Assembly: GCA_044226205.1 (NCBI GenBank)
Contig: JBGAHL010000006.1
Location: 1 to 64,000 of the forward strand
Direction: 5' to 3'
Origin: M3007 sp044226205
GTDB lineage: Bacteria > Bacteroidota > Bacteroidia > Chitinophagales > Saprospiraceae
DNA length: 64,000 nucleotides
This document shows positions 17,294 through 26,377 of the stretch, one piece after another. The first letter of the stretch is position 1, and each line of letters begins with the position of its first letter. The notes beneath the pieces were generated by a model, which saw only the letters and a program-made list of their open reading frames with translations, made no database searches and was not told the origin of the DNA. The position numbers were made by a program, and so were the translations under genes.

Positions 17294-18454
17294 TCAAAGT
17301 GCCTCCATCGCCTGCTGGAGGTCTTCCCAAAGCCACTCGGGGTCTTCCAGTCCTACATAAAACCGGCAAAAAGTCCAGGGCATGGCAGAGTCCGGCCGGC
17401 CGGGGATCTTGTAAAAACCGATACTGGGCATGATCAGCGATTCATGGCCGCCCCACGACACCGCCATCAGGAAGCGCCTAAGGCGATGCACAAAAGCCTC
17501 CATCTTGTCCATGGAATCGGTTTTGAACTGGATCGAAAACAGTCCCCCGCAGCCCCGCATCTGGCGGCGAGCCAGCTCGACTTGCGGGAAAGAGGCGTGA
17601 AACGGGTACCAGATGCGTTCCACCCTGGGGTGCCCGTCAAGGCGATCGATCAGAAAACGGGCGCTTTCATCGCTGCGTTGCAAACGCAGGGGCAAGGTGC
17701 GCAGCCCGCGAATGACGAGGGCCGCGTCGTGCGGCCCCAGGATGCCGCCGAGGGTCATCAGCTCGGACTCAAATATTTTTTTGACCATCTGCTTGCTCCC
17801 GCAAAGCACGCCGACCACCACGTCGGAGTGGCCATTGAGGTATTTCGTACCCGAATGCACCACGATATCGATGCCGAAAGCAGCCGGGTTTTGATAAATC
17901 GGCGAGCTGTATGAGTTGTCGATAATCGTCACCCAACCCCGCGATTTGGCCAGAGCGGCGCAGGCCGCCAGGTCCTGACACTCGAAGGTCATCGTGTTGG
18001 GGCTTTCCAGATAAAGTACGCGTGTATTGGGCTGTGCCGCGGCCTCGATGTTTTTAATATCCGTGCCGTCGACAAAAGTGTGCGTGACGCCAAAACGGTC
18101 GAGAAACTTGCGCAGCAAAGCCGAGGTCCACGAGTACGGTGCTTGTTGGCAGATTACGTGGTCACCGGCCGATACATTGCCCAGCACAGCCGCCGCCACG
18201 GCTCCTGCACCGCTGGAAAACACCAGCGCATCCTCGGTGCCTTCGAGGGCAGCGAGTTTTTTGCGCAAAATTTCCACCGTCGGGTTGTTGCCCCGGGTGT
18301 ACAAATGGTGGGTCAGCTCGTCTGAAAAAACCTCCCTGAAATGGTTCAGGTCGGGAAAAACAAAGTTGCTCGACTGAATGACCGGCGGCGATACCGCGTT
18401 GAAATACAGTTCGCGGTCTTCGCCGAGGTGGGTAAGAATTTCGCTGAGTGACAT
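17294..18454 (-). CDS. Cys/Met metabolism PLP-dependent enzyme (cystathionine gamma-synthase/lyase family)
   Basis: A 386-residue PLP enzyme of the trans-sulfuration family. The Schiff-base lysine is K204 in HSGTKYLNGHSD, and the phosphate-binding SSGAGAVAAAV block is near residue 80. YLESPNTMTFE and IDNSYSSP are also family hallmarks. Candidates are cystathionine gamma-synthase, cystathionine or methionine gamma-lyase, or O-acetylhomoserine sulfhydrylase; the exact reaction cannot be decided. GC is normal for the window, unlike the Crp gene 3 nt downstream. Confidence 0.85.
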   Translation of the reverse strand: MSLSEILTHLGEDRELYFNAVSPPVIQSSNFVFPDLNHFREVFSDELTHHLYTRGNNPTVEILRKKLAALEGTEDALVFSSGAGAVAAAVLGNVSAGDHVICQQAPYSWTSALLRKFLDRFGVTHTFVDGTDIKNIEAAAQPNTRVLYLESPNTMTFECQDLAACAALAKSRGWVTIIDNSYSSPIYQNPAAFGIDIVVHSGTKYLNGHSDVVVGVLCGSKQMVKKIFESELMTLGGILGPHDAALVIRGLRTLPLRLQRSDESARFLIDRLDGHPRVERIWYPFHASFPQVELARRQMRGCGGLFSIQFKTDSMDKMEAFVHRLRRFLMAVSWGGHESLIMPSIGFYKIPGRPDSAMPWTFCRFYVGLEDPEWLWEDLQQAMEAL

Positions 18455-18465
18455 TGTTTATGGGT

Positions 18466-20646
18466 TTAATCGCGGTCGCGCTTTTTCTTTTTCTTCTGCC
18501 CTTTGACGAGTTTCATTTCCTCGATCAGCCAGTGCGCTTCGCCGTATTTATCAATGATAAACAGGATGTAACGCGCATCGACCATGATGTTGCGGCAAAT
18601 CGCGGGATCGTAGTTGAGGTCGCTCATCGTGCCTTCCCAGACGCGGTCGAAATTGAGCCCCACGAGGTTGCCGTTGGCGTCGAGGGCGGGGCTGCCCGAG
18701 TTGCCGCCGGTGGTGTGGTTGGTGGCGATAAATGCCACGGGCATACGGCCGTCGGCGTCGGCGTAGGGGCCGTAATCTTTGCGTTGCCACAAATTGATGA
18801 GCTTTTGCGGCACGTCGAACTCGTAGTCGCCGGGCACGTATTTTTCCATGACACCGTCGAGATAGGTGTGTTCTTCGTATTCCACCGCATCGCGGGGTGA
18901 GTAATCCTTTACGCGACCGTAGGTAAGGCGCAGCGTGCTGTTGGCGTCGGGGAAAAAGCGTTTTTCCTTGAACACTTCCAGTTGGGCGGCCATGTACATG
19001 CGTTGCAGCATGTTGATCTGCGGCTGCAATTCCTGCAATTTGGGTGCGACATTGGTCTGGTAAGCACTCGTGACGCCGCGCCAAAAGACGACCGCCGGGT
19101 CGTTTTTCAATGTCTCGGCCATCGATTTGGCATCGCTGGCCATCAGTTTGTTCCATTTTTCTTCGCTGGCCAGGGCGCTGTTTTGGAAAATGTAATCGGT
19201 CAAACCTGCGTAGCCGCCGTATTTGGCAGCCTCGGCCTTGATGTAAGCGGCGCCCCAGTCGTCGCGGATGTTCAGGGCGTACATTTCAACCAGCGCGGCA
19301 AAAACGGCCTTGTCCACCTCCGGGCGGTAGTCTTTGTAAAAACCCGTCATGCCGTCTTTTACGTCCGGCAGTTTGGCGGCAAAAGCGGAAACGCCCTGGT
19401 CTTCGTAGGTTTTCAGCCAGTTGTTGAGCGAGGCCACGGTGCCGAGCAACTCGGTGTTACGCACAAAAATTTCGAGGTAGTAGTCGCGGGCGCGGGCGTA
19501 GGGTTCCATTTCCCGGTAGTTCTGCTCGAGCCTGGGCAAAAGGTTGCCGTAGCGGTACTGCCAGTCGGTGTTCAGGCTTACCCGACGAGTGAATTCAGCC
19601 TCGTACGTGCGCTTTTTATCCAGCGCCTTGTATTTTTTCAAACCTTCCATTTCGCCCAGCCATTTCTTCCAGGCGTTGGCGATGGAGGCGTATCGGGCGA
19701 TGTAGGCGATTTTGATGGCCGGGTCTCGGCGCATGAATCCGTCCATGATTTTGAGGGCGCGGTCGCGAATAGCCACCTTGGCCGGGTCGAGCACCTCGGC
19801 GGTTTGCTGGACGGCAACGGCAGGCAGGTATTCGTTGGTCGTACCCGGGAAACCGTACACCATCGTGAAATCCCCTTCGTCCGCGCCATCGAGCGAGATC
19901 GGGAAGAAATGGCGAGGCTGATAGGGCTGATTATCGGGCGAATAATCGGCCGGGCGGTTGTCTTTGCCTGCATATACGCGGAACAGGGAAAAGTCGCCCG
20001 TATGACGCGGCCAAACCCAGTTGTCGGTATCCGACCCGAACTTGCCGATGCTGCTGGGCGGCGCTCCGACCAGCCGGATGTCTTTATACGTCACGGTGAT
20101 GTACATAAAGTACTGATTACCATTGTACATGGGTTTGAACATAATGTCCTCCCAGGCTTCTTTTTTGGTCCCGACCTTGATCTGATTGAGGTTTTTATCA
20201 ATCAGCGACTGCCGGTCGCGTTCCGACATCCCGTCAGCTACGCCTTGCAGCGCCAGTACGGATACATCTTCCATCCGGACAATAAACATGATCCACATGC
20301 CCGGGCACGGCAGTTCTTCGGCGTTGTTTTTAGCCCAAAAGCCATCTTCCACGTAGTTGTGTTCCAGCGTGGAATGGCTTTGAATGGCGTCGAAACCACA
20401 GTGGTGATTGGTGAGGATCAGGCCTTTGGGCGAGATGATCTCGCCGGTACAGCCACCGTCGAACCAGCAAACGGCGTCTTTCAGACTGGGTTGGTTGGGG
20501 GAATAAATGTCGTCGGCGTCGAGTCGCAGACCGAGGGCTTTCATGTCTTTCTCGTTGTTTTTTTCCAACTGAGAAGGCAGCCACATACCCTGCCCTTGCA
20601 AGGCAAACGGCAGGAGGAATAAAAGCGGAAGAAGCAATTTTTGCAT
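18466..20646 (-). CDS. S46 family dipeptidyl-peptidase (DPP11-like)
   Basis: A 726-residue exported serine exopeptidase, about the usual S46 length (about 710-720). The signal peptide is about 1-18 (LLPFALQGQG). The catalytic histidine lies in TNHHCGFDAIQ (81-82), the aspartate near DNWVWPRHTGDFSLFRVY, and the serine in GGNSGSPALDANG. Downstream, GLNFDRVWEGTMSD carries an Arg where DPP11 enzymes have Arg and DPP7 has Gly. This suggests specificity for Asp/Glu at P1 (inference). The start at 20646 is chosen because it begins the signal peptide; the frame runs open to 20850. It probably feeds on dipeptides in the periplasm. Confidence 0.9.
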   Translation of the reverse strand: MQKLLLPLLFLLPFALQGQGMWLPSQLEKNNEKDMKALGLRLDADDIYSPNQPSLKDAVCWFDGGCTGEIISPKGLILTNHHCGFDAIQSHSTLEHNYVEDGFWAKNNAEELPCPGMWIMFIVRMEDVSVLALQGVADGMSERDRQSLIDKNLNQIKVGTKKEAWEDIMFKPMYNGNQYFMYITVTYKDIRLVGAPPSSIGKFGSDTDNWVWPRHTGDFSLFRVYAGKDNRPADYSPDNQPYQPRHFFPISLDGADEGDFTMVYGFPGTTNEYLPAVAVQQTAEVLDPAKVAIRDRALKIMDGFMRRDPAIKIAYIARYASIANAWKKWLGEMEGLKKYKALDKKRTYEAEFTRRVSLNTDWQYRYGNLLPRLEQNYREMEPYARARDYYLEIFVRNTELLGTVASLNNWLKTYEDQGVSAFAAKLPDVKDGMTGFYKDYRPEVDKAVFAALVEMYALNIRDDWGAAYIKAEAAKYGGYAGLTDYIFQNSALASEEKWNKLMASDAKSMAETLKNDPAVVFWRGVTSAYQTNVAPKLQELQPQINMLQRMYMAAQLEVFKEKRFFPDANSTLRLTYGRVKDYSPRDAVEYEEHTYLDGVMEKYVPGDYEFDVPQKLINLWQRKDYGPYADADGRMPVAFIATNHTTGGNSGSPALDANGNLVGLNFDRVWEGTMSDLNYDPAICRNIMVDARYILFIIDKYGEAHWLIEEMKLVKGQKKKKKRDRD

Positions 20647-20744
20647 AAGTAAAGCGGTTGTACGCCGCGAAAATAAAAACATGGCGAGGGTAGCCCCGAA
20701 TTTCCGTGTGTAAATCGGCGACCGGCGACAAAATGAGTGCGGGC

Positions 20745-20785
20745 GACAAAAAAGAAGCCGCTCCGGACGGATCCGGAGCGGCTTC
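20745..20785 (-). terminator. Intrinsic terminator of the TonB receptor gene
   Basis: A perfect 14-bp stem (GAAGCCGCTCCGGA and its complement, 20754-20767 and 20772-20785) with a 4-nt loop. On the minus strand it is followed by TTTTTTGT. It lies 21 nt after the receptor stop codon and separates it from the S46 peptidase gene. Confidence 0.85.
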
Positions 20786-20806
20786 GGGCCAACAGCCTTC
20801 AAACGA

Positions 20807-23800
20807 TTAGTTGAAGGTGTAGCGGATGCTGAACTGTGCGTTCCAGACATCGAAAGCGGAAGCGCCTTTGACGTAGGTGCTCTGGATCAGCGAGGGCTGA
20901 CCGTTGATGGTCGTGGTCGCCATTTTGTAGGAAGGCAGACCGTCGGCCGATACTTTGCTGAACGACAGCGGACGGTCGGTCACGAGTACATCGCCTACGC
21001 CCCAGTCGTTGTTGATCAGGTTGCCGAAGTTGATGATATCCACGCGGAACTGGATGGTATTGCGTTTTTCACCCACTTTCACGCCGAATTCCTGCATAAC
21101 GGACAGGTCGAGGCGGTGCAGCATGGGGAAAAGTGCGCCGTTGCGCTCGAGGTATTTGCCGCGGTTGCTGTTGAGGTATTCATCCTGCTGGATGAAGGCT
21201 TCGTAAGCATCGCGTTGTTGCTCGGGCGTAAACGAAGCGATCACCGTACCCTGCGAGTTTTTGATTTCGAGCAGGTCGAAAGTCAGGTCGCTGGCCGAAT
21301 TCGGAACGTAGAGCAGGTCATTGTTCGAGATACCGTCGCCGTTCATGTCGCCGGCATACGAGTACGAGTAGCGGGAGGTAACGATACCGGCCGAGGGGTT
21401 CAGGCCGCGGCGTTCGCCGACATAACCCAGCGAGAACTGCGTAGCGCCGTTGTATTTGCCGCCATATTCGAGGCGGTAGCCCAGCACGCCGACCATGCGG
21501 TCAGGCATGTCCTGATCGGCATAAGCCAGTTCGAGCAGGTTGTTGCCATTGACCGAACGAACGCTGGTGAACGAACCCGAAGCGATAGAGCCTGCGCTCA
21601 TGAGGTCTTTGGCCTCGCTGCGCGTGTAGGCAACCATGCCGTAAAGACCGCGTTTTACCGGGTATTCGAGTTTGACGGTACCCGACCAGAAATAACCTTC
21701 GTTGGTGCTGGTCATGACGGCAGCGCGCGACACGTTGTCGACTACGCGGATAGCCTTGGCCTGGCTGGTGCTCGTAAGACCCGAGCCCGGGAAGCGCGGA
21801 CGCGTGTCGGGGCCGGTGAAGTTGCGGGTTGCCGGCTCGAGGTTGGCGTCGTAGTACAGTACGGCATTGATGTTCTTGTTGTACAGGAATTCACCCGTCA
21901 GCACGAAGCCCAGGGGAAGTTTCTGGTCGATGGCCAGGTTGGTTTTCCACACCTGCGGGAAACGGTAGTCCTGATCGGTAACCGCGATATCGAAGGTAGA
22001 GGGCAGCGTAGGCGTAGCCGGCGTGAAGATGCTGGCATCGGGCGAAAACTTGTAAGCCGTCGTGTTGCGGCCTTCGATAAAGCCGGTGAGTACGCCGTTG
22101 TTGCCAATCTGGTTGGACAGCCATACGTAAGGCGGGCGGCCGGTGAAAATACCCGTACCACCGCGGACCTGGGTCGATTTTTTGCCGTTCACGTCCCAGT
22201 TGAAGCCGAGACGCGGTTCCCAGATGATATTGGCGCCGGGAAGCTGGTCGGTCAGCAACTTGTAATTGCGTTGGCCGTCGAAGCTGAGGAAAGTGGAATC
22301 AGCGAGCGCGTTGTTGCGCAGGGATTCGGTCTGACCCATGTCGATCAGGCTGGCGCGCACCCCGAAGAGCAGGCGGAAACTGTTCGACAATTGCCATTCG
22401 TCCTGGGCGTAAAAGTCGTATTTGCTGACTTTCAGCACCTGCAGCGGGTCGGCGCCGCCGGGCAGTGCGGAGTAGCGGTACTGGAAAAGTTTGACTTTTA
22501 CCGGGGAGGTATCGCCATCGTAGGTAGCGGCGTTGTAGAAATCCTGCAGGGAGTTAAATACGTAAACACCGTTGGAGGCCGGGAAGAAGGAGTTGTTCGA
22601 TTTGTACTTTTCGTAGTTGACACCCAGGGTTACGGTGTGCTTTTTCAGGTACAGCGACACGTTGTCGGTCACGTGGAAAGTACCGTAATCGAGTTTGTTT
22701 GCCGGTGTAAACGGATCGAAGCCAGCCGTGATATAGGTGCTACCGCCCTGCTGGATATCGATCGTGGGGAAAAGCGCGCCTTTGTACTTGCGGTCTTCGT
22801 CCTGGTAATCGTAACCGACGATCAGGTTGTTGGAGACTTTATCGGAGAAGGTGCCGTTCCATTCCGCGACCACCGAACGGGTGTTGTCGCCGATGTAATA
22901 GCCGGAGTTTTGGTACGACATGGCGGCCGTCGAGGTACGGCGCGGACCTTCACCCGCGGAGCTGGAGTTACTGATCAGCTGATCGGCCAGCGAGTTGTGG
23001 TGCGTGTAGCGAAGGGTGAATTTGTTGCGATCGTTGAGGTTGTAGTCGAGACGAATCAGGAATTTATCGCTGGTCGTTTCGTTGTTGTAGCCCTCGTACT
23101 CGCCTGTTTCGTAGCCAAATTCATTTTTGAGGAAACGGCGGAGTTCGTCCAGATCGCTTTTTTTCACACGGGTAACCGTACCCGGGAGCGTCGAACCGTC
23201 CGGAACGAAGGTCGTAGCCGGTTCGGTACGGCGAACGATTTCACCGTTGACGAAGTAGAACAACTTGTCTTTCACGATGGCGCCGCCAAAACGCGCGCCG
23301 ACGACATACTCGTCGAATTTGCCGATTTGGACCGGGCTACCGGCGGCTTTGTCGCCGTTGAAAGTAGAGGAGTTGTTGCGCCAGTTGTAGTAGGCCGAAC
23401 CACTGTAATTGTTGGTGCCGGCGCGCGTTACGGCGTTGATACCCGAGCCCACAAAACCCGACTGGCGAACGTCGAAAGGCGCCACGTTGAGCTGGAGTTC
23501 CTCGATGGCATCGAGCGAGATGGCCGTCGAGCCGGTACGACCACCTGCCTGGGTTTCAGAGCCCAGACCGAAGCCGTTGTTGAACACCGAACCGTCGATC
23601 GTGAAGTTGTTCAAACGGCTGTCCTGTGCGCCGAACGAGCCCGTACCGGTGCCGTTGGGGCTGTACTTCGTGATGCTGTTGATCGAGCGGCTGCCGATCA
23701 CGGGCAGCGAAGCGACCTGCGCGTTGCTGAACGTCTGGGCTGCGCCGGTGCGCTGGCTGGAGAAGATGTCGTTGCGCGTGGCGGAAATCACGACTTCATC

Positions 23801-24166
23801 CATCGAAACGCCCGACTCCTGGAGTTGGAAATCCACGTTGGACGATACCCCGAGGTTCGTGTACACATTATCGAAAGTCATGGGTTCGAAGCCGGTGTAG
23901 GTCACCGTAACGGTGAACGGACCGCCGACGCGAACAGCCGGGAGCACGTAGCGACCTACAGCGTTGGTCGCCGTGCCGTAACGTGTTCCGGAAGGGACGT
24001 GCGTTGCGACAACCGTCGCGCCGATTAAAGCTTCGCCTTTGGTGTCGGTAACCGTACCTGAAATGGTCGAGGTGGTCACCTGGGCAAAGGCCGTCAGTCC
24101 GAGCAACAGCAAAGCGAACGTAAAGATCGCCCTGGTTGACGGCAAACAGTGGGTAAGTTTGTTCAT
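20807..24166 (-). CDS. TonB-dependent receptor, Oar-like, with carboxypeptidase regulatory domain
   Basis: A 1119-residue outer-membrane receptor. Signal peptide about 1-28 (GLTAFAQ), then a carboxypeptidase-regulatory-like domain (STISGTVTDTKGEALIGATV) to about residue 115. A plug domain (about 120-230, VVISATRNDIFSSQRTG) and a large beta-barrel follow, ending in the aromatic FSIRYTFN. The N-terminal extension and the GFGLGSETQAGGRTGS block resemble Oar-type receptors. These usually handle large or hydrophobic ligands, but the ligand is unknown. No SusD-like partner is next to it. An upstream -7-like TAATTTCG is at 24222-24229 (minus). Confidence 0.88.
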   Translation of the reverse strand: MNKLTHCLPSTRAIFTFALLLLGLTAFAQVTTSTISGTVTDTKGEALIGATVVATHVPSGTRYGTATNAVGRYVLPAVRVGGPFTVTVTYTGFEPMTFDNVYTNLGVSSNVDFQLQESGVSMDEVVISATRNDIFSSQRTGAAQTFSNAQVASLPVIGSRSINSITKYSPNGTGTGSFGAQDSRLNNFTIDGSVFNNGFGLGSETQAGGRTGSTAISLDAIEELQLNVAPFDVRQSGFVGSGINAVTRAGTNNYSGSAYYNWRNNSSTFNGDKAAGSPVQIGKFDEYVVGARFGGAIVKDKLFYFVNGEIVRRTEPATTFVPDGSTLPGTVTRVKKSDLDELRRFLKNEFGYETGEYEGYNNETTSDKFLIRLDYNLNDRNKFTLRYTHHNSLADQLISNSSSAGEGPRRTSTAAMSYQNSGYYIGDNTRSVVAEWNGTFSDKVSNNLIVGYDYQDEDRKYKGALFPTIDIQQGGSTYITAGFDPFTPANKLDYGTFHVTDNVSLYLKKHTVTLGVNYEKYKSNNSFFPASNGVYVFNSLQDFYNAATYDGDTSPVKVKLFQYRYSALPGGADPLQVLKVSKYDFYAQDEWQLSNSFRLLFGVRASLIDMGQTESLRNNALADSTFLSFDGQRNYKLLTDQLPGANIIWEPRLGFNWDVNGKKSTQVRGGTGIFTGRPPYVWLSNQIGNNGVLTGFIEGRNTTAYKFSPDASIFTPATPTLPSTFDIAVTDQDYRFPQVWKTNLAIDQKLPLGFVLTGEFLYNKNINAVLYYDANLEPATRNFTGPDTRPRFPGSGLTSTSQAKAIRVVDNVSRAAVMTSTNEGYFWSGTVKLEYPVKRGLYGMVAYTRSEAKDLMSAGSIASGSFTSVRSVNGNNLLELAYADQDMPDRMVGVLGYRLEYGGKYNGATQFSLGYVGERRGLNPSAGIVTSRYSYSYAGDMNGDGISNNDLLYVPNSASDLTFDLLEIKNSQGTVIASFTPEQQRDAYEAFIQQDEYLNSNRGKYLERNGALFPMLHRLDLSVMQEFGVKVGEKRNTIQFRVDIINFGNLINNDWGVGDVLVTDRPLSFSKVSADGLPSYKMATTTINGQPSLIQSTYVKGASAFDVWNAQFSIRYTFN

Positions 24167-24476
24167 ACTGCAAACGGATTTAGTGAAAATTTTTAGCTGC
24201 TGCGGCAGCGTGATTTGCCGGCGAAATTACACAGCGGAAGTTAATTTCCGGTTAAGTTTTCGACGGTTTAAAGGCGCTTTTGACCAGAGAAAATTTTCAA
24301 TACACCTGCAGAAAAGGAACTTTTTAGAACAAAATTTTTCGGCTTCAGTATTTGCCTGAAATTTGAGTATGCCAATTCACGGCCTCCTGCTTGTTTTTCC
24401 TGTTGGCTCCCACGGCATTTGCCTACTTTTGGGCCCGAAATTTTTCCTGTTGATTAACCAACATAACCGTACGAAC
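24167..24476. other. Divergent intergenic region
   Basis: Roughly 310 bp between the receptor and the lamin-tail gene, which are transcribed away from each other. It holds a minus -7-like element (TAATTTCG, 24222-24229) for the receptor and a strong plus promoter at 24403-24431. Long A and T tracts lie in between. No coding potential beyond chance frames was seen. Confidence 0.6.
24403..24431 (+). promoter_or_regulatory. Bacteroidota-type promoter for the lamin-tail T9SS gene
   Basis: TTG at 24403-24405, an 18-nt spacer and a perfect TACTTTTG at 24424-24431, about 45 nt before the ATG at 24477. Spacing equals that at 6844 and 29644. Confidence 0.7.
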
Positions 24477-26189
24477 ATGAAAAAAACACTTTGGACTCTT
24501 GCGCTTGCCCTGCTGACAGGCGCTTCGGTCAACGCCCAGATCGTCATTACCGAAATCATGTATAACCCGCCGGAAAGCGGCACGGACTCCCTCGAATACA
24601 TCGAACTTTACAACAATACCAACAACGCGGTGGATGTTTCCGGCTGGAATTTCACCCAGGGATTTGAATTTGTTTTCCCCGCCAGCAGCACCATCAGCGC
24701 CAACGCCTACGTGGTTATCGCCAAATCTGCCTCCGCTTTCCAGAGTGTGTTCAACACGGCCCCTTCGTACGTCTGGAACGTCAACGGCGCCCTCACCAAC
24801 AACCCGGGTGAAGACATCGAACTCCGCGACGTGGCCGGCAACGTCATCGACTACGTCGACTACATGAACACGGCCCCCTGGCCGCTTGGCTCCAACGGCA
24901 ACGGCAGCTCGCTCGTGCTCTGCGATCCCAACGCCGACAACGCACTGGCCAGCAACTGGCAGGACGCCACGACCGGCACCGGCAAGTTCATCAACGGGAA
25001 AGAAGTCCTGGCCAACCCCTTCGCCGCCGCAGGCTGCGCTACCGCCATCAGCGCCAAACCGGACAACTATTCGGTACCGCAGGATCAAGCCTCCACCCTC
25101 CAGGTGCAAGCCAATGACGTGGCGCCCAACCCGATCCTCAGCTTCACCATCACGGCCAATCCGTCCCACGGCAGCGCCACAGCTAATGCCAACAACACGG
25201 TGACCTACACGCCGAACAGCGGCTACTGCGGCCCCGATCAGTTTATCTACCAGATCTGCGACGCAGGCGGCTGCGACACCGCCGTGGTTCACCTGAATGT
25301 CCAGTGCTTCCAACCGCTGTCTATTGCCGTAGCAACCACGGAAAATGCCGATGGCGTTGCAGATTCGCTCAACGTGAGCGCCAAACTCGTGGGCACGGTG
25401 TACGGCGTGAATACCCGCGCCAGCGCAACCGGTCTGCAGTTCACGCTGATCAACGACGACAACACGGCAGGCATCAACGTATTCAGCCCGCAGCAGACCT
25501 TCGGCTATACGGTACAGGAAGGCGACGTGCTGGTGGTCAACGGCGTGCTTGGCCAGTTCAACGGCCTCACCCAGATCAGCCCGGCCAGCATCACGGTGCA
25601 ATCCCAAAATGCGCCGCTCGCGCAGGCAGCCGCGGTGATTGCACCCAACGAAAGCGCCGAATCCCGCCTGATCATCATCCACAACCTGCACCTCGTCGAT
25701 CCCGCGGAATGGGCGACCGGCACCGGCCCGGGCTTCACCGTACACGCCGTATCGGATGACCACCCGCAGGACACCGTTCTGGTGCGTATCGACAACGACG
25801 TGGACCTTTTCAACGCCCCGGCGCCGACCGGCCCCTTCGACCTCGCAGGCATCGGCGGGCAATTCGACACTTCCACGCCCTTCACCGGCGATTACCAGAT
25901 CGCTCCGCGCTACACGGCCGATCTTATGCCGCTGGTCGGGGTTAAAAACACCGATTTCAGCGCACAGATCAGCATCAGCCCCAACCCCGCCAGCGAAGCG
26001 GTGGTGATCCGGTCCGACATCAGCCTCGATCAGGTGCAACTGTTCTCCGCTACCGGCCGTTTGTTGCAAACGCTGAATCAACCCGGCACGCAAGCCCGGG
26101 TGTCGCTGAGCGAACTGCCGGCCGGCACGTATTTCCTGCGTTTTGTAAAAGACAATGCCGCCTGGACGGCGCCTGTTGTCAAAATGTGA
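24477..26189 (+). CDS. T9SS-secreted protein with lamin-tail domain
   Basis: A 570-residue exported protein. Signal peptide about 1-20 (LLTGASVNAQ). A lamin tail domain follows (about 21-150, IVITEIMYNPPESGTDSLEYIELYN split over its start, and VDVSGWNFTQGFEF). A Big/cadherin-like repeat (about 185-275, NVQC end) comes next, then an OB-like region, and finally a C-terminal type IX sorting domain (about 495-570, SISPNPASEAVVI, LPAGTYFLRFVKDN). It should be secreted or surface-attached. The start ATG lies 45 nt after a strong promoter; a TTG frame start at 24363 is rejected. Confidence 0.83.
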   Translation: MKKTLWTLALALLTGASVNAQIVITEIMYNPPESGTDSLEYIELYNNTNNAVDVSGWNFTQGFEFVFPASSTISANAYVVIAKSASAFQSVFNTAPSYVWNVNGALTNNPGEDIELRDVAGNVIDYVDYMNTAPWPLGSNGNGSSLVLCDPNADNALASNWQDATTGTGKFINGKEVLANPFAAAGCATAISAKPDNYSVPQDQASTLQVQANDVAPNPILSFTITANPSHGSATANANNTVTYTPNSGYCGPDQFIYQICDAGGCDTAVVHLNVQCFQPLSIAVATTENADGVADSLNVSAKLVGTVYGVNTRASATGLQFTLINDDNTAGINVFSPQQTFGYTVQEGDVLVVNGVLGQFNGLTQISPASITVQSQNAPLAQAAAVIAPNESAESRLIIIHNLHLVDPAEWATGTGPGFTVHAVSDDHPQDTVLVRIDNDVDLFNAPAPTGPFDLAGIGGQFDTSTPFTGDYQIAPRYTADLMPLVGVKNTDFSAQISISPNPASEAVVIRSDISLDQVQLFSATGRLLQTLNQPGTQARVSLSELPAGTYFLRFVKDNAAWTAPVVKM

Positions 26190-26196
26190 CATTAGG

Positions 26197-26232
26197 GTTG
26201 ATGAAGTTGATGAGGTTTATAGGGTTTATAAA
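26197..26232. repeat. 9-nt-periodic intergenic repeat
   Basis: Four exact 9-nt registers in a row: GTTGATGAA, GTTGATGAG, GTTTATAGG, GTTTATAAA. It lies just after the stop of the lamin-tail gene and before its terminator. The period equals that of the repeats at 1758 and 63310, although the unit sequence differs. Confidence 0.7.
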
Positions 26233-26280
26233 GCCTGTTATGCGCTAAATCTGGTATTTAAGGAATAAAAAACAGGTACA

Positions 26281-26318
26281 ATGGCCTGGTACGTTTGACG
26301 TGCCAGGCCATTTTTTTC
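26281..26318 (+). terminator. Intrinsic terminator of the lamin-tail gene
   Basis: ATGGCCTGGTACG pairs with CGTGCCAGGCCAT (one G-U) across a 5-nt loop and is followed by TTTTTTTC on the plus strand. Confidence 0.85.
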
Positions 26319-26377
26319 AACCCGATCGCGGTACACTTTTTGTTCCTTTGCCGGCTTTTGAAAACAACCCGCTTCGC

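Noticed and set aside
21116..24028. Plus-strand reading frame of 970 codons antisense to the TonB receptor
   Set aside because: Low-complexity Val/Arg/Gly-rich translation with no domain; the opposite strand encodes a clear receptor.
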